Below are positions 50,790 to 60,354 of a DNA stretch of 64,000 nucleotides, piece after piece (the first letter of the stretch is position 1; every line of letters starts with the position of its first letter). A model generated the notes under the pieces. It did no database searches, was not told the DNA's origin, and saw nothing but the letters and a program-made list of their open reading frames with translations. The stretch is from Streptomyces sp. DH37 (lineage in GTDB: Bacteria > Actinomycetota > Actinomycetes > Streptomycetales > Streptomycetaceae). Position numbers and translations under genes: made by a program. The stretch covers positions 46,332 through 110,331 of the forward strand of contig NZ_JARVKV010000013.1 in NCBI RefSeq assembly GCF_029813835.1, given 5' to 3'.

Positions 50790-51431
50790 TCAGGACGCGG
50801 CAGGGACCGCCGCATCGAGGCCGCGAGAGGCGACGAGCTGCGCACTGCCGTCGGCCAGCCGGTAGGACAGCCCCACCACGCCGAGGCGGCCGGCGGCCAC
50901 CCGCTCGGCCAGGACGCGGGAGCGTTCCAGCAGCAGGTCCACGGTGTGCTCGATGTGCTCGGCCAGGATTTCGTCGGCCTTCTCGCGTCCGGCGGCGCGG
51001 GCAGCCAGCACGCTCGGGGTCACCCGTTCGACAACATCACGGACGAAGCCGCCCGGTGTCTGACCGTTCTCCAATGCGGAGCAGGCCGCGGCGACGGCGC
51101 CGCACGAGTCGTGGCCGAGCACGACGACCAGCGGGGCGTTGAGGACGCTCGCGCCGAACTCGATGGACCCGAGGACTTCGGTCCCCGCGACATGCCCGGC
51201 GGTGCGCACCACGAACAGGTCGCCCAGGCCGCGGTCGAAGATGATCTCGGCGGCCAGCCGGGAGTCGGAACATCCGAACAGCACGGCGAAGGGCTGCTGG
51301 GACGGTGCGATCTCGGCGCGGCGGGTCGCGTCCTGGTTCGGGTGCTCGGGGGTACCGGCGACGAAGCGCTGATTACCGGCCATGAGCAGTTCGAAGGCGT
51401 CGCGGGGCGTCAGGTTCAGGGTCTCGGTCAT
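50790..51431 (-). CDS. Beta-carbonic anhydrase
   Basis: A 213-residue cytoplasmic zinc enzyme that interconverts CO2 and bicarbonate. Zinc ligands and the switch residue are visible: CSDSR (Cys54, Asp56, Arg58) and GHDSCGA (His107, Cys110). VVRTAGHVAGTEVLGSIEFG lies between them as in the family. The length fits bacterial beta-CAs. ATG 51431 starts MTETLNLTPRDAFELLMAGN. It is separate from Sua5, though both depend on bicarbonate. Confidence 0.95.
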   Translation of the reverse strand: MTETLNLTPRDAFELLMAGNQRFVAGTPEHPNQDATRRAEIAPSQQPFAVLFGCSDSRLAAEIIFDRGLGDLFVVRTAGHVAGTEVLGSIEFGASVLNAPLVVVLGHDSCGAVAAACSALENGQTPGGFVRDVVERVTPSVLAARAAGREKADEILAEHIEHTVDLLLERSRVLAERVAAGRLGVVGLSYRLADGSAQLVASRGLDAAVPAAS

Positions 51432-51689
51432 GGCGGCAGCCTACGAGTCGGCACCGGCCGTCGCACCGCCTGGTCCCGCCGGAGGTCGCCGGAGCGGGCC
51501 ACGCTGACGGCCTTGTCACCACCTCCAGGCGCCGGGTGAGAGCGGCCTCGGTGCGGAACCTCAGCGCGCGGCGGTGCTGCCCCGCTCCATACGGCCACCG
51601 TTCCACAACCCTCCGTTCATCGTCCACACCCGCACAACGAGCCAGGCACCGCCCGCGCTGTCGGCCCAACGAGGGCGGACCGCCCGGGA

Positions 51690-52578
51690 TCACTCGCCCT
51701 CCCCTCCGTTCCGGGCCTGCGCCAGCAGCTGGGCCACCACGTCCTTCGTTCCGTCCCCGGTCTGCTCAGCAAGCGCGTCGGTCACCTCGTCGCTTGTGCC
51801 GTCGAGAACCTGCCGTGTGAGGCGTTCCACCAACTCGGGCTCGGTGCTGCTGCCGAGGCCGGTGAGGTCCACCCGCGTCGGCCGGCGCGGGGCGATGATC
51901 TCCGGCCCTGCCGGTGCCTCGGTCGCCTCCGCTTCGGCGAGCGCGCGGTAGACCGAGGGGTGCTGGCTCGCGTTCTTACCCGTCTTGATGGTCAGCTTCT
52001 TCGCAATCTCAGGGACGGGGACGCCGCGGTCCTTCAGCGCGCGGGCGAAGAGGAGCATGTCGTCGTCGATGACCTTCGGCCGTCCGCCGCGGTTGCCCTT
52101 CGCGTCGGTGGTCACCTGGCCCTCCAGGGTCTTCTCGCGGATGTAGTTGCGCTCGATCTGGGCGGCGGCCAAGGCGGCGAAGAACATCGCGCCCATGCCG
52201 CCTGGGTCGTAGATGCCGCTGAGCGGGCCGGTGAAGGGTTCGAGCTGGCTCGCCAGCCCCTGCCACGCGGCCGACGTCCTCGCGTACCCGACCCGGGCCG
52301 GGCGCTCAGTGCGGGGCTCCAAGGCGACGGCGAGCAGCACTGCCTCGGCGGTGGCATCCGGGGCGAGGAGAGCGAGCCGCGCGGGGTCGGCGGGCTGCCT
52401 CTCGGCGTGCTCGCGCGCACCGACCAGCCGGACGGCCAGATCACCGACCGAGCCCCGTGCGGCCTCGACCGCCTCGGTCCCGGACGCGAGGGCGTGCGAC
52501 ATCGACGCCCCGTGCAGGCAGTGGCCCACCAGCACCGCCGCGGCCGCCGCGGCACTCTGCGCGGCGGTGCCGCCGTAG
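51690..52578 (-). pseudogene. Chimeric serine-recombinase remnant
   Basis: The frame ends at 51690. Its first ~110 codons (TYGGTAAQSAAAAAAVLVGH, GSVGDLAVRLVGAREHAERQ) are from an unrecognised protein. RVGYARTSAAWQGLASQLEP follows, the start of a resolvase with the catalytic Ser. It then jumps to GPLSGIYDPGGMGAMFFA, AAAQIERNYIREKTLEGQVT and GNRGGRPKVIDDDMLLFARA, the helix-E and HTH region. About 70 residues of the catalytic core are missing, so it should be inactive. The tail (EIIAPRRPTRVDLTGLGSS) is unusual. Confidence 0.6.
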
Positions 52579-52828
52579 GTCAGCGCGGCCAGTTCACCGG
52601 CCGCACACCTGCCTCGGTCCAGTCCCGCAGACGGCGCCAGGCGGTCACCCCCGAGCAGCCGACCATCTGGGCCGGGACGTCGCGCCGGCTCACGCGCGTG
52701 CGCAGGACGTAGACGATGCCGGCCAACGCGGCCCGGTCCGATACCGGTCGCCGACCGGGATGGCGGTGTCGGCGCGGAAGCCGGGGCGGCAGCAGCGGAG
52801 CTTTGCGTTCCCACAGGTCATCGGGCAC
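52579..52828 (-). pseudogene. IS5-family transposase, N-terminal fragment
   Basis: PDDLWERKAPLLPPRLPRRH, GRRPVSDRAALAGIVYVLRT, SRRDVPAQMVGCSGVTAWRR, LRDWTEAGV. This is the start of an IS5-type transposase, cut at its DDE domain and joined to the recombinase remnant. Confidence 0.8.
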
Positions 52829-52988
52829 AAGGTCGGCGTCGGCAGGCGCCCGACCGACCCTGCTCAGAACCGTCGCAGATGACCAGGCGACACACCGATC
52901 TCACTTTGAAACGGTCAGTCAGGCTCCGGGTACTTATGGGACGAAGGTGCCTTGGTTCCTTGCCGGTACGCCGTTCGGCGGTGACGAC

Positions 52989-53762
52989 CTAACTGAGCTG
53001 GGAAGCGGAGACTGCGGAGGCTGCGGACAGCAACTGGGCGTCGAGTAGGCCGGCGTCTGCGAGCCGGGTGCCTCTGGAGTACGCCCCCAGGATGGCCTTG
53101 GCCAGGGGAAGCGCCTCGGGCGGGCGGCGGAGCAGCGGCTTGACCCAGGCCTCGGCGGCCGTGCCGAGTTCATCGGCCGGCACCGCTTTGTGGAGGATGG
53201 ACAGCTCCTGCGCTGTCTTGGCTCCGAACGGGGCGCAGGTGAGGAGGAGTTCGCGGATTCTGGCGGTTCCGGCTTCGCTGAGCAGCCGGGGCAGGACACC
53301 GCCCCATACCGGTGCCACGCCCAGGGCGACCTCGGGCAGCCGGAACCGGGTGGTGTCCGCCCCGACCCGCAGGTCGCAGAAGATGGTGAGGGCGAGGCCG
53401 GCGCCGATGACCTTGCCGTGGACTTGGGCGATGGTGACCGCGGTGGTGGTGTCCAGGGCTTCGCAGACCCGCCGGGCCTTGTCCGCGATCACTCGGAGTC
53501 CGGTTCCGGTGGGGTCCGTCTTCAGGGAGGTGGCGAACTCCTCCCGGTCGGCGCCGAGGCAGAAGTGCTCCCCTGCTCCGGAGAGCACCAGAACCCGGAT
53601 GTCGGGGCGGTCGTTGGCCGCGTTGAGGACGGCGAGGAGTTCGTCGAGGAGGGCGGCGGTGAGGGTGTTGCCGGTTTCCGGGCTGTTCAGGCGGATGCGC
53701 AGGACGGGGCCGTCCTGGCTGACGTGGAGCGTCTTGTACTGGTTGTCTATCGGGGTGGTCAC
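52989..53762 (-). CDS. Enoyl-CoA hydratase/isomerase family protein
   Basis: A 257-residue crotonase-fold protein: LRIRLNSPETGNTLTAALLD, GAGEHFCLGADREEF (first oxyanion-hole strand), AQVHGKVIGAGLALTIFCDL (second), FRLPEVALGVAPVWGGVLPR. A catalytic Glu at the usual hydratase position is not obvious, so isomerase, hydrolase or another crotonase reaction is possible. GTG 53762 follows GAGGTG and lies 8 bases after the P450 stop, so the gene is the last in the conservon operon. That is an unusual addition to a cvn operon. Confidence 0.9.
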   Translation of the reverse strand: MTTPIDNQYKTLHVSQDGPVLRIRLNSPETGNTLTAALLDELLAVLNAANDRPDIRVLVLSGAGEHFCLGADREEFATSLKTDPTGTGLRVIADKARRVCEALDTTTAVTIAQVHGKVIGAGLALTIFCDLRVGADTTRFRLPEVALGVAPVWGGVLPRLLSEAGTARIRELLLTCAPFGAKTAQELSILHKAVPADELGTAAEAWVKPLLRRPPEALPLAKAILGAYSRGTRLADAGLLDAQLLSAASAVSASQLS

Positions 53763-53769
53763 GGGCACC

Positions 53770-55020
53770 TCATGGCAGGGCGACGGGCAGGGTGAGCATG
53801 CGGCGGAAGGCGACCCGCGGGGCCCACTGGGGCTCGCGGGCGAGGCTGAGGGCGGGGAAACGTTCAAGCAGAGCGGTCAGCAGGGTTGTGGCTTCCAGGC
53901 GGGCCAGAGGCGCGCCGAGGCAGTAGTGGATGCCGCCGCTGAAGCTCAGATGGGCCGCTTTGCGGCGGACGTCGAAGGTGTCGGGGGCAAGGTGGTGGGC
54001 GGGGTCGCGGTTGGCGGCGCCGATCATGAGATGCACCATCTGGTCCGCGCGGATGTCGACGCCGGCGACTGTGAGGTCCTTGCGCGCGATGCGGCTGACG
54101 ATGTGGGTGGGGGCGTCGTACCGCAGCGCTTCCTCGACTGCCGCCGGGACCTGCTCGGGGTGGCCGCGCAGCCAGCCCCACTGCCGCGGGTGCTCCAGCA
54201 GGAGCCGGACCGTGGTGGCCAGCAGAGTGGAGGTCGTCTCGAGCGCGGCCAGGAGGACGAACAAGCTGATGTGGTAGACGGCTTCGTCGGCGGCGTCCTG
54301 GTCGGGCTCGGTCTCGTCCCAGGCCCGGATCCAAGCCGAGACCGGATCGGGTCCGGGTGTGGCGCGGCGTTCGCGGACCAGGGCGGTGAAGTAGTCGCGC
54401 AGCTGCGCTGTCGCGGCGTCGGACAGTGCGAGCTGGCTGGCGGAGGGGAGGAGTTCCTGGGCGAAGACCTGGTCGTGGGTCAGTTCACGCAGCAGCGGGT
54501 AGTCGGCGGGCGGCAGGCCGAGCCACCGGCCGATGGTGATGACGGGCAGCTCTTCGGCGACCAGGGGCACGAAGTCCGCCTCTCCACCGGTGAGGTGTTC
54601 GGCGAACCGGTCGAGAAGACCGTCGGTGATGTCGGCGACCGGGTGGCGCAGCCTCTCCAGTGATCGGCGGTCGAGCCTGCTGCCGGTCACGCGGCGGACC
54701 CGTGTGTGGTCGGGTGGGTTGAGCGAGGGCAGGGTCTTGCTCATCTCGCGGGATGATGCCGCGCTCCACCGTGTCGCTTCCCCTTGACTGGCACGCCACC
54801 GGGCGTCGGGGACGTGCCAGTCCCTGCTGCGCAGGACCTGGTCGGCCAGGCCGAAAGAGGTGATCAGGTGCCCTCCCCACGGGGCCGGGATGATGTCCCC
54901 CATCGCCTGGAGCTCCGCGTAGTAGGGGTAGGGGTCCCTCTGGCCTTGTGCGGTCCGCAGGCGGGAGATGAGGGCTGCGACGGCGCGCCGGTCGGTGGAC
55001 GGGGCTATCGCGGGTTCCAC
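53770..55020 (-). CDS. Cytochrome P450 (conservon-associated)
   Basis: A 416-residue soluble P450: I-helix LLAALETTSTLLATTVRLLL (ETTS in place of the typical DTT/ETT), K-helix ExxR in EEALRYDAPTHIVSRIARKD, heme-binding loop FSGGIHYCLGAPLARLE with the proximal Cys. The GTG at 55020 follows AAGGAG. It lies downstream of a CYP157-like gene in the conservon operon, like the CYP154/CYP156 partners of Streptomyces cvn loci. Substrate unknown; the P450 presumably acts under control of the CvnD GTPase system. Confidence 0.93.
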   Translation of the reverse strand: MEPAIAPSTDRRAVAALISRLRTAQGQRDPYPYYAELQAMGDIIPAPWGGHLITSFGLADQVLRSRDWHVPDARWRASQGEATRWSAASSREMSKTLPSLNPPDHTRVRRVTGSRLDRRSLERLRHPVADITDGLLDRFAEHLTGGEADFVPLVAEELPVITIGRWLGLPPADYPLLRELTHDQVFAQELLPSASQLALSDAATAQLRDYFTALVRERRATPGPDPVSAWIRAWDETEPDQDAADEAVYHISLFVLLAALETTSTLLATTVRLLLEHPRQWGWLRGHPEQVPAAVEEALRYDAPTHIVSRIARKDLTVAGVDIRADQMVHLMIGAANRDPAHHLAPDTFDVRRKAAHLSFSGGIHYCLGAPLARLEATTLLTALLERFPALSLAREPQWAPRVAFRRMLTLPVALP

Positions 55021-55121
55021 GCAGGGCTCCTTCGAGACAATCAGTCGGAACGGCCTGCCGTCTCTACCCATGCGGCGAAATGACTATGCGAATATCCCTC
55101 CGTCACATACTGTTGCGTAGA

Positions 55122-56483
55122 TCACGCTCCGGTGAGCCACTTGAGGAAGGAGCTCCACCGCGTGGCCTTCGCATGGGACTGCGACACGGACGGCGCGGCG
55201 TGGTGAGCGGACTCCGCAGCCGGTGCCTGGCGGGGGCGGGTCTGGGTCTGCCGGGCCGACGGCGGAGCGGGGGTGAAGTGGACGGGCAGGGTGGTGAGCG
55301 TCCTGCTCCAGGGGGTCGGCTGCCAGGTCAGATCGCCGAAGTCGATGGTCAGGGAGACGTCGGGCAGGCGGGTGAGCATCCTTTCGATGGCTCTGGTTCC
55401 GATCAGGTGGGCGGGGTCCTTGGCGGGGCACACGTGAGGGCCCGCACCGAATGCGAGGTAGGCCCGTCCTCTGAGGGCGTAGCGGTCCCCGGTTACGGCG
55501 GGGTCGGTGTTGGCCGCCGCGAAGCTGATCACCACGGGATCGTCGGCCCGCAGGATCCTGCCGTCGAGTTCCACGTCCTGCACGGGGTAGTGCACGGCGT
55601 AGTTGGCGATGGGCGCGTACTTCCACAGCACTTCGTTGACGGCGTCCTCGACCAGCATCTGGGTGCCCGTGTACCGGTCGTCGCCGAGCATCAGGGCGAT
55701 GCCCGTGCTGATGAGGGAGGTCAGCGGTGCGGTACCTCCCGACAGCAGCGTGACGAGCTGGTTGACCATCTCGTCGTCGTTGAGGCCCGCGGGGTGCTTG
55801 AGCATCTGCGAGGTCACGTCGGTGCCCGGTGACCGCCGCTTGAGGGTGACGAGCTTGTGCAGGGCCTGACCGAGGACCTGATTGGCCTGCTCGGCGTCGG
55901 ATCCGCCCTCGAAGATGCCGGAGATGCCGAAGATGACGTCGTCGCCGATGTCGGGGGGACACCCGAAGAGTTCGCTGAAGACCAGCAGGGGCAGCTGCTG
56001 GGCGTAGTCGGTCACGAGGTCGGCCCTGCGGCCGCGGCTGCTGATCTGGTCGATGAGGTAGTCGGCGACCTGTTCCACGTGGCGCCCCAGCTGATGGGGG
56101 TCCACGGTGTCCAGGCTGTCGGTCACCACCTGCCGCAGCCGCGCGTGGTCGGCTCCGTCGGAGAACAGGGCGTTGGGCCGGTAGCCCATCATGGGCAGAG
56201 CGGGGCTGTCGGCCGGTATGCGGCCCTCGTTGAGGGCGCGCCAGCGGCGTGCGTCCCGGACGAAGACGTCGGGGTGCTGCAGGATGTGCAGCGCGGCCGC
56301 GTAACTCGTCACCAGCTCCGCTTCGACGCCGGGCGCCACCTCCACGGGCGCGCTGGCGCCGTACTGCCTCAGATGGTCGTAGTAGCGGTCGGGATCGATC
56401 CCGAACTCGGGTGTGTACAGGGGGACTCTGCCGTGGGCGGGGCAGCCGGGCGGGGGCTGGCGGTAGTCCGGTTGGTACTGCAC
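55122..56483 (-). CDS. CYP157-like cytochrome P450 lacking ExxR
   Basis: A 453-residue P450 with heme loop FGAGPHVCPAKDPAHL and a K-helix that reads EDAVNEVLWKYAPIANYAV. Where ExxR is expected the sequence is EVLW, as known for the CYP157 family of Streptomyces conservons. The I-helix reads LLSGGTAPLTSLIST without the usual Asp/Glu-Thr pair, so classical oxygen activation is doubtful. The last ~60 residues (PPSARQTQTRPRQAPAAESA) form a Pro/Ala/Gln-rich tail. GTG 56483 follows AGGAGC, ten bases after cvnD. Confidence 0.92.
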   Translation of the reverse strand: MQYQPDYRQPPPGCPAHGRVPLYTPEFGIDPDRYYDHLRQYGASAPVEVAPGVEAELVTSYAAALHILQHPDVFVRDARRWRALNEGRIPADSPALPMMGYRPNALFSDGADHARLRQVVTDSLDTVDPHQLGRHVEQVADYLIDQISSRGRRADLVTDYAQQLPLLVFSELFGCPPDIGDDVIFGISGIFEGGSDAEQANQVLGQALHKLVTLKRRSPGTDVTSQMLKHPAGLNDDEMVNQLVTLLSGGTAPLTSLISTGIALMLGDDRYTGTQMLVEDAVNEVLWKYAPIANYAVHYPVQDVELDGRILRADDPVVISFAAANTDPAVTGDRYALRGRAYLAFGAGPHVCPAKDPAHLIGTRAIERMLTRLPDVSLTIDFGDLTWQPTPWSRTLTTLPVHFTPAPPSARQTQTRPRQAPAAESAHHAAPSVSQSHAKATRWSSFLKWLTGA

Positions 56484-56493
56484 GGTGGTGCTC

Positions 56494-57090
56494 CTAGTCG
56501 GTGCGGGAGAGGAGGTACTCCACGAAGGTGATCAGGGTGTTGGCCGAGGATGCCTGGTCCCGGACGTCGCAGGGAACCACGGGCACGTCCTCGGGCAGGT
56601 TGAGCGCCTCGCGGACCTCGTCCGCGGCGTAGGAGGGGGATCCGTCGAAGCGGTTCACCCCGACCGCGCACGGGAGCCCGTACTGCTCCACGAGGTCCAG
56701 GATCGGGAAGGACTCGCCCAGTCGCTCCGGGTCGACCAGCAGCAGTGCGCCCAGGGCGCCGATGGAGAGGTCCTCCCACAACTGCTGGAAGCGCTGCTGC
56801 CCGGGGGTCCCGAACAGGTACAGGACCAGTTCCTCGCTGAGGGTGAGGCGGCCGAAGTCCAGGGCGACCGTGGTCGTCGTCTTGTCCGGCGTGCCGGCCA
56901 GGTCGTCCACACCGGTGCTGGCTTCCGTGATCAGCTCCTCGGTGCGCAGCGGCTCGATCTCGGAGATACTGCCGACGAAGGTCGTCTTCCCGACACCGAA
57001 GTGGCCGACGACCAGGAGTTTCACCGCTGTCTGGACAGACCGGCCCAGGTGTACCGGCCCACGGTTAGGCGAATCGAGCACGGAGGCCAT
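56494..57090 (-). CDS. cvnD: Conservon small GTPase CvnD
   Basis: A 198-residue Ras-like (MglA-type) GTPase: P-loop GHFGVGKTTF, switch region TTTTVALDFG, LFGTPGQQRFQQLW (G3 with GTPGQ in place of DxxGQ), VNRFD (G4 with Arg for Lys). It is the last of the four conserved cvn proteins and should cycle with CvnB. The ATG at 57090 overlaps the cvnC end by 26 bases; a GTG at 57081 is possible. Confidence 0.93.
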   Translation of the reverse strand: MASVLDSPNRGPVHLGRSVQTAVKLLVVGHFGVGKTTFVGSISEIEPLRTEELITEASTGVDDLAGTPDKTTTTVALDFGRLTLSEELVLYLFGTPGQQRFQQLWEDLSIGALGALLLVDPERLGESFPILDLVEQYGLPCAVGVNRFDGSPSYAADEVREALNLPEDVPVVPCDVRDQASSANTLITFVEYLLSRTD

Positions 57091-57439
57091 CCAGTACGTC
57101 CTCGAGAAGTTGTCTGGGAACGCGCTCGGCGCTCGGCACCGGCGCACGGGTCAGGATCAGTCCGTTTTCCGCCAGCTCGGCGAGCAGCCCTCGCACGATT
57201 CCCAGGGGAAGGTTGAGGTACCCGGCGATTTCGACGACCGAGAGGTAACCGCCCGCGCACAGTTCCAGGACGCTGCGGCTCTCCGGGGATGTCACCCACT
57301 TGTCGGATGCGTCATCAGCGGCCGTAATCAGTGTTGTCACTGAGAACTCCCGTTCAGAGGGAATCTCACGACCCCCTGTGATGACATAGGGACGCACTAA
57401 TCTTCCGGTCGACTCAAAAGCCGAATCTTCAGCACTCAC
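57065..57439 (-). CDS. cvnC: Conservon protein CvnC (DUF742)
   Basis: A 124-residue DUF742 protein: RLVRPYVITGG near the start, LCAGGYLSVVEIAGYLNLPL and RGLLAELAENGLILTRAPVP, a winged-helix-like fold. GTG 57439 overlaps the cvnB stop (GTGA). Found in all conservons; it is thought to link CvnA and CvnD, but its biochemical role is not settled. Confidence 0.93.
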   Translation of the reverse strand: MSAEDSAFESTGRLVRPYVITGGREIPSEREFSVTTLITAADDASDKWVTSPESRSVLELCAGGYLSVVEIAGYLNLPLGIVRGLLAELAENGLILTRAPVPSAERVPRQLLEDVLDGLRARFA

Positions 57440-57837
57440 GTTCCATCAGCCGTCTCACGAAGCGGAGTGGTCATTTCCTCACCGAGGCTCTGCACAAGCT
57501 GGTGCATACGGAAGGTGATCCCCTCCATGTCGACGTCGACCGATGCCGACACGGCCAGGTAAGCCCCACTTCCGGCTGCCACGAGAAACAGCCATCCATG
57601 GTCGAACTCGACCACTGTCTGGCGCCACCGCGGCTCCTCTTCAGGGCCTACGAAGTCCGCCGCGGAACGGCTGATCGACTGCAGGACGCTCATTGCCGCG
57701 GCCGCCCTGTCGGCCAGATCGGGATGGAGGTCTTCGGTCATGCCTCGCTTGAGCCCATCAGCGGAGGCGAGGAGCGCATGCCGCGCGCCGGGCACCTTCA
57801 GGATGTTCCCGAGCATCCATGACAGGTCTTCCTGCAT
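57436..57837 (-). CDS. cvnB: Conservon protein CvnB (roadblock/LC7)
   Basis: A 133-residue roadblock/LC7 protein: LSWMLGNILKVPGARHALLA, SADGLKRGMTEDLHPDLADR, WLFLVAAGSGAYLAVSASVD. MglB-like proteins of this fold act as GTPase-activating partners, here for CvnD. ATG 57837 shares one base with the cvnA stop (TGATG). Confidence 0.95.
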   Translation of the reverse strand: MQEDLSWMLGNILKVPGARHALLASADGLKRGMTEDLHPDLADRAAAAMSVLQSISRSAADFVGPEEEPRWRQTVVEFDHGWLFLVAAGSGAYLAVSASVDVDMEGITFRMHQLVQSLGEEMTTPLRETADGT

Positions 57838-59012
57838 CAAGACTCCTGTCCTTCCTGATTCGTCACGGGGCGCTGCCGACCTGTCCGAGTGCCTCTCTGC
57901 AGCGCCGCCATTCTGGCAGCGGCGGACTCCACGTCCTGTCCGGGCTGCTTGCCTGCCTCCGAGGGCGTGGTGTGCACGAGGGCGATGGGAGCCTTGCGCT
58001 CGCCTCTCTTGGGCAGGCCGTTGGCCGTGCGGTCGTTGGAGGGATTCTGCGCGGCAGGAGCCTTCCGCGGGGTGGCTGCCATGGCGGGTGTACTCCTCCG
58101 GTCGGTGTGCTCCGTTGTCAGGAGTGCCTCGGGAAGGCGCACGACCGCCCGCGCACCGCCGAAGGGAGAGGTGGTGCTGACATCCACGGCGAAGCCGAAA
58201 CGACGCGCCAGTTCGGCCACCACGGGGAACCCGAACTGCGGAGGGTTGCCGAGTTCGGACAGACCGGGCCTGTACTGGCCCGAGAAGAGCTCCGCGGCCT
58301 TCTGCTTCTTCTCCGGACTCAATCCCGGACCGGCGTCGTCGATGATGATGCACAGCCCTTGGTGGACGGGCTGAAGGTTCACCTCGATCATGCTCTCGGG
58401 GCGCGAGTAGCTCGCGGCGTTGGCGAGCAACTCTGCGACGGCCAGGGCGACACCGTCGACCGCGGCGGGGACGATGGCGAAGTTGCTCTGGGAGCGGATC
58501 TGGACCCGCTCGAAGGGGCCGATCTGGCCCTGAGCGCCCCGGATCACGTCATGGACCGACGCGGGCTCCCTCCGCCGCCCGGGGAATCCACCGCACAGGA
58601 TCGTGATACCCAGCGCACGCCGGGCGAACTGGGCGTTGGCACGGTCCACTTCGAGGAGTGACTGCAGGATCTTGTGGCCGCCGTACTCCCGCTCCAGCTT
58701 GTCCAGCATGAGCTGCTGCTCGCCGGCGAGGAGGCGGAGGGTCTGCATGGCCGACTTGAGGACTGCGGAAATCTTTCCGTCAGTGATGTCCCGGACTTCC
58801 CTGGCGGCCTCTTCGGCGCTCTCCTCGGCCCTGGCCAGTCGCTGCCCGGTCTCCCTCAGCTCCTTCTCCAGTTTTTCAATATGCGCGTTCCTCAGCGTTA
58901 AGTCGTTGGCCAACTGCCGGACACGTCGCCTGCTCAGGAGGAGTACGGCTATGGCGACAAGTGCCACAGCAGCCAGACCCCAGAAAACCGGGTCTGTAAA
59001 GTAATGTGGCAT
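57837..59012 (-). CDS. cvnA: Conservon sensor-kinase-like protein CvnA
   Basis: A 391-residue membrane protein: one N-terminal helix (FWGLAAVALVAIAVLLLS), a coiled coil (~40-75; KLEKELRETGQRLARAEESA), a dimerisation region without an obvious phospho-His, and an HATPase domain (VAELLANAASYSRPE for the N box, IIDDAGPGLSPEKK for G1, GFPVVAELARRFGFAVDVST for the last part). The C-terminal ~100 residues are low-complexity. It would sense a membrane or redox signal and pass it to CvnB-D. Confidence 0.95.
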   Translation of the reverse strand: MPHYFTDPVFWGLAAVALVAIAVLLLSRRRVRQLANDLTLRNAHIEKLEKELRETGQRLARAEESAEEAAREVRDITDGKISAVLKSAMQTLRLLAGEQQLMLDKLEREYGGHKILQSLLEVDRANAQFARRALGITILCGGFPGRRREPASVHDVIRGAQGQIGPFERVQIRSQSNFAIVPAAVDGVALAVAELLANAASYSRPESMIEVNLQPVHQGLCIIIDDAGPGLSPEKKQKAAELFSGQYRPGLSELGNPPQFGFPVVAELARRFGFAVDVSTTSPFGGARAVVRLPEALLTTEHTDRRSTPAMAATPRKAPAAQNPSNDRTANGLPKRGERKAPIALVHTTPSEAGKQPGQDVESAAARMAALQRGTRTGRQRPVTNQEGQES

Positions 59013-60063
59013 GAGCTCTCTCTGTTTAACGAGGGATCATGATGGGACCGCACTTTGCTTGTCTCGCAGGAAACGCGGAAGCGCACCGGACGCCGCGATC
59101 CCCCCGCCACGCCCGCTGCGTGCTCAGCACCGCCAAGCGTAGTCGCCGCGGACCCCGTCGTTCCCCACTGCCGGGAACTTCCCCCACGGTCACCCTTGGA
59201 GGCCCAGGTACTGTCAAGCAAGCGCGTCGATCTTAGCACCGCCCTCCTGTCGCCGACTTTAGAGGAGCGCACCTTTTCGCCGTCGCTGACATATTTTTCC
59301 TTCGCTTACCTTTTGCATGTTTTTCGAAGCGCTCGGGCGGTCGCAGCCACCGCGGTCCAGGCAGCCCGGACCCGGCAAATCGCCGTTCCCAAGGCGGGGG
59401 ACGGCCGCCACGGTAGTGCTGCACAGCTGCCCGGGAAACCGCTGGCCCTGCGCGAGGAGATCGAACGACCGGCGTGATGTGCCCCGGGTCTGACGGAATC
59501 ACCTTGCTGGACAAGTGATGCCCCAGGCGCTCAGAGAGGTTTCCACACCCCGCAGGTACCCGCCCGGGTGCTGGCGCAAGGCCCTGAATCTCATCGAAGT
59601 CGGCCGAAGTCCGCACCGTCGACGTGAGCGGCCGTGCCGCCGTCCCCCACGCCGCTTCCTCCACATCCCCGGCCCCGGTGACGGAAAGCCGCCTACGCTC
59701 CAGGCAGCCGCCCGGAGCCGGGGAAGCAGCGGAGAGCATGCCGTGATCGAAACCAGGCAGGGAGGCAGGTCTCATCTCCCGCTGCGGACCCCCACGCGCC
59801 GCGGTGCGGGACCGGCCGGCGCGCCCCAGGGACGCAGGGGGCAGACCCCGTGGGTGTGCGGGGCCTGCCCGGTGGCGCGCTCCTGTCACCGGCCAACGCC
59901 CGGGGTTCTGCGCCTTAGCGTGCCACGGCGACCATATGACCGGCTGCCGCCCGACGGGCGTAGGACAGGTCCACGCGTCGGCGCGCGTGCCCCAGATGGC
60001 CGACGCCCCGGGCCCGTGCCGTGCCGGTGTACGGGGCGGCGGGGATGAAGAGCTGACGCGCCG
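59013..60063. other. Long stretch without a supported gene, upstream of the conservon
   Basis: About 1 kb. Open frames on both strands are Arg/Pro/Gly-rich and look non-coding. An AT-rich piece at about 59260-59325 (CATATTTTTCC, CTTTTGCATG) stands out and is the best candidate for the cvn operon promoter, 250 bases upstream of cvnA. Confidence 0.4.
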
Positions 60064-60354
60064 GGGTGCTCAGGCTGGTCGGCGGCGGAACGGCATCCGG
60101 GCCGTGTCCGAGGGTGTCGCCCTCGTCCGCCGCCGACTTGCGGGGCAGAGCAGGGTCTCGAGGTCGACTCGTATGTGGGGCGTGCGTCGTGGCGTCCGAG
60201 CGCCAGCATCCGGACCAGTGCCTCCCTCAGCTGCTGGATGTCCCCGGCCGGCACCTTGAGCACGGCTTCGATCTGCGCGTCCTCCAGTTCCAGGTCCTCC
60301 AGGGAATCGGGGCCCAGCGACACGGTGAGCAGGTTGTTTTTCAGGGCTATCTCG
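60064..60354 (-). pseudogene. Possible fragment of an unknown acidic protein
   Basis: The minus strand near 60150-60350 reads REIALKNNLLTVSLGPDSLE, then DLELEDAQIEAVLKVPAGDI, QQLREALVRMLALGRHDARP. It looks protein-like, with helix-forming acidic and hydrophobic residues, but has no start and its N-terminal side is cut by an IS3 fragment. The family is not recognised. Confidence 0.35.

Noticed and set aside
49436..50845. A 469-codon minus-strand frame over Sua5
   Set aside because: Low-complexity shadow; the plus strand has every YrdC and Sua5 motif.
59233..60048. Overlapping open frames on both strands of ~180-220 codons
   Set aside because: Arg/Pro/Gly-rich products without motifs, no ribosome binding sites; typical of random open frames in GC-rich DNA.
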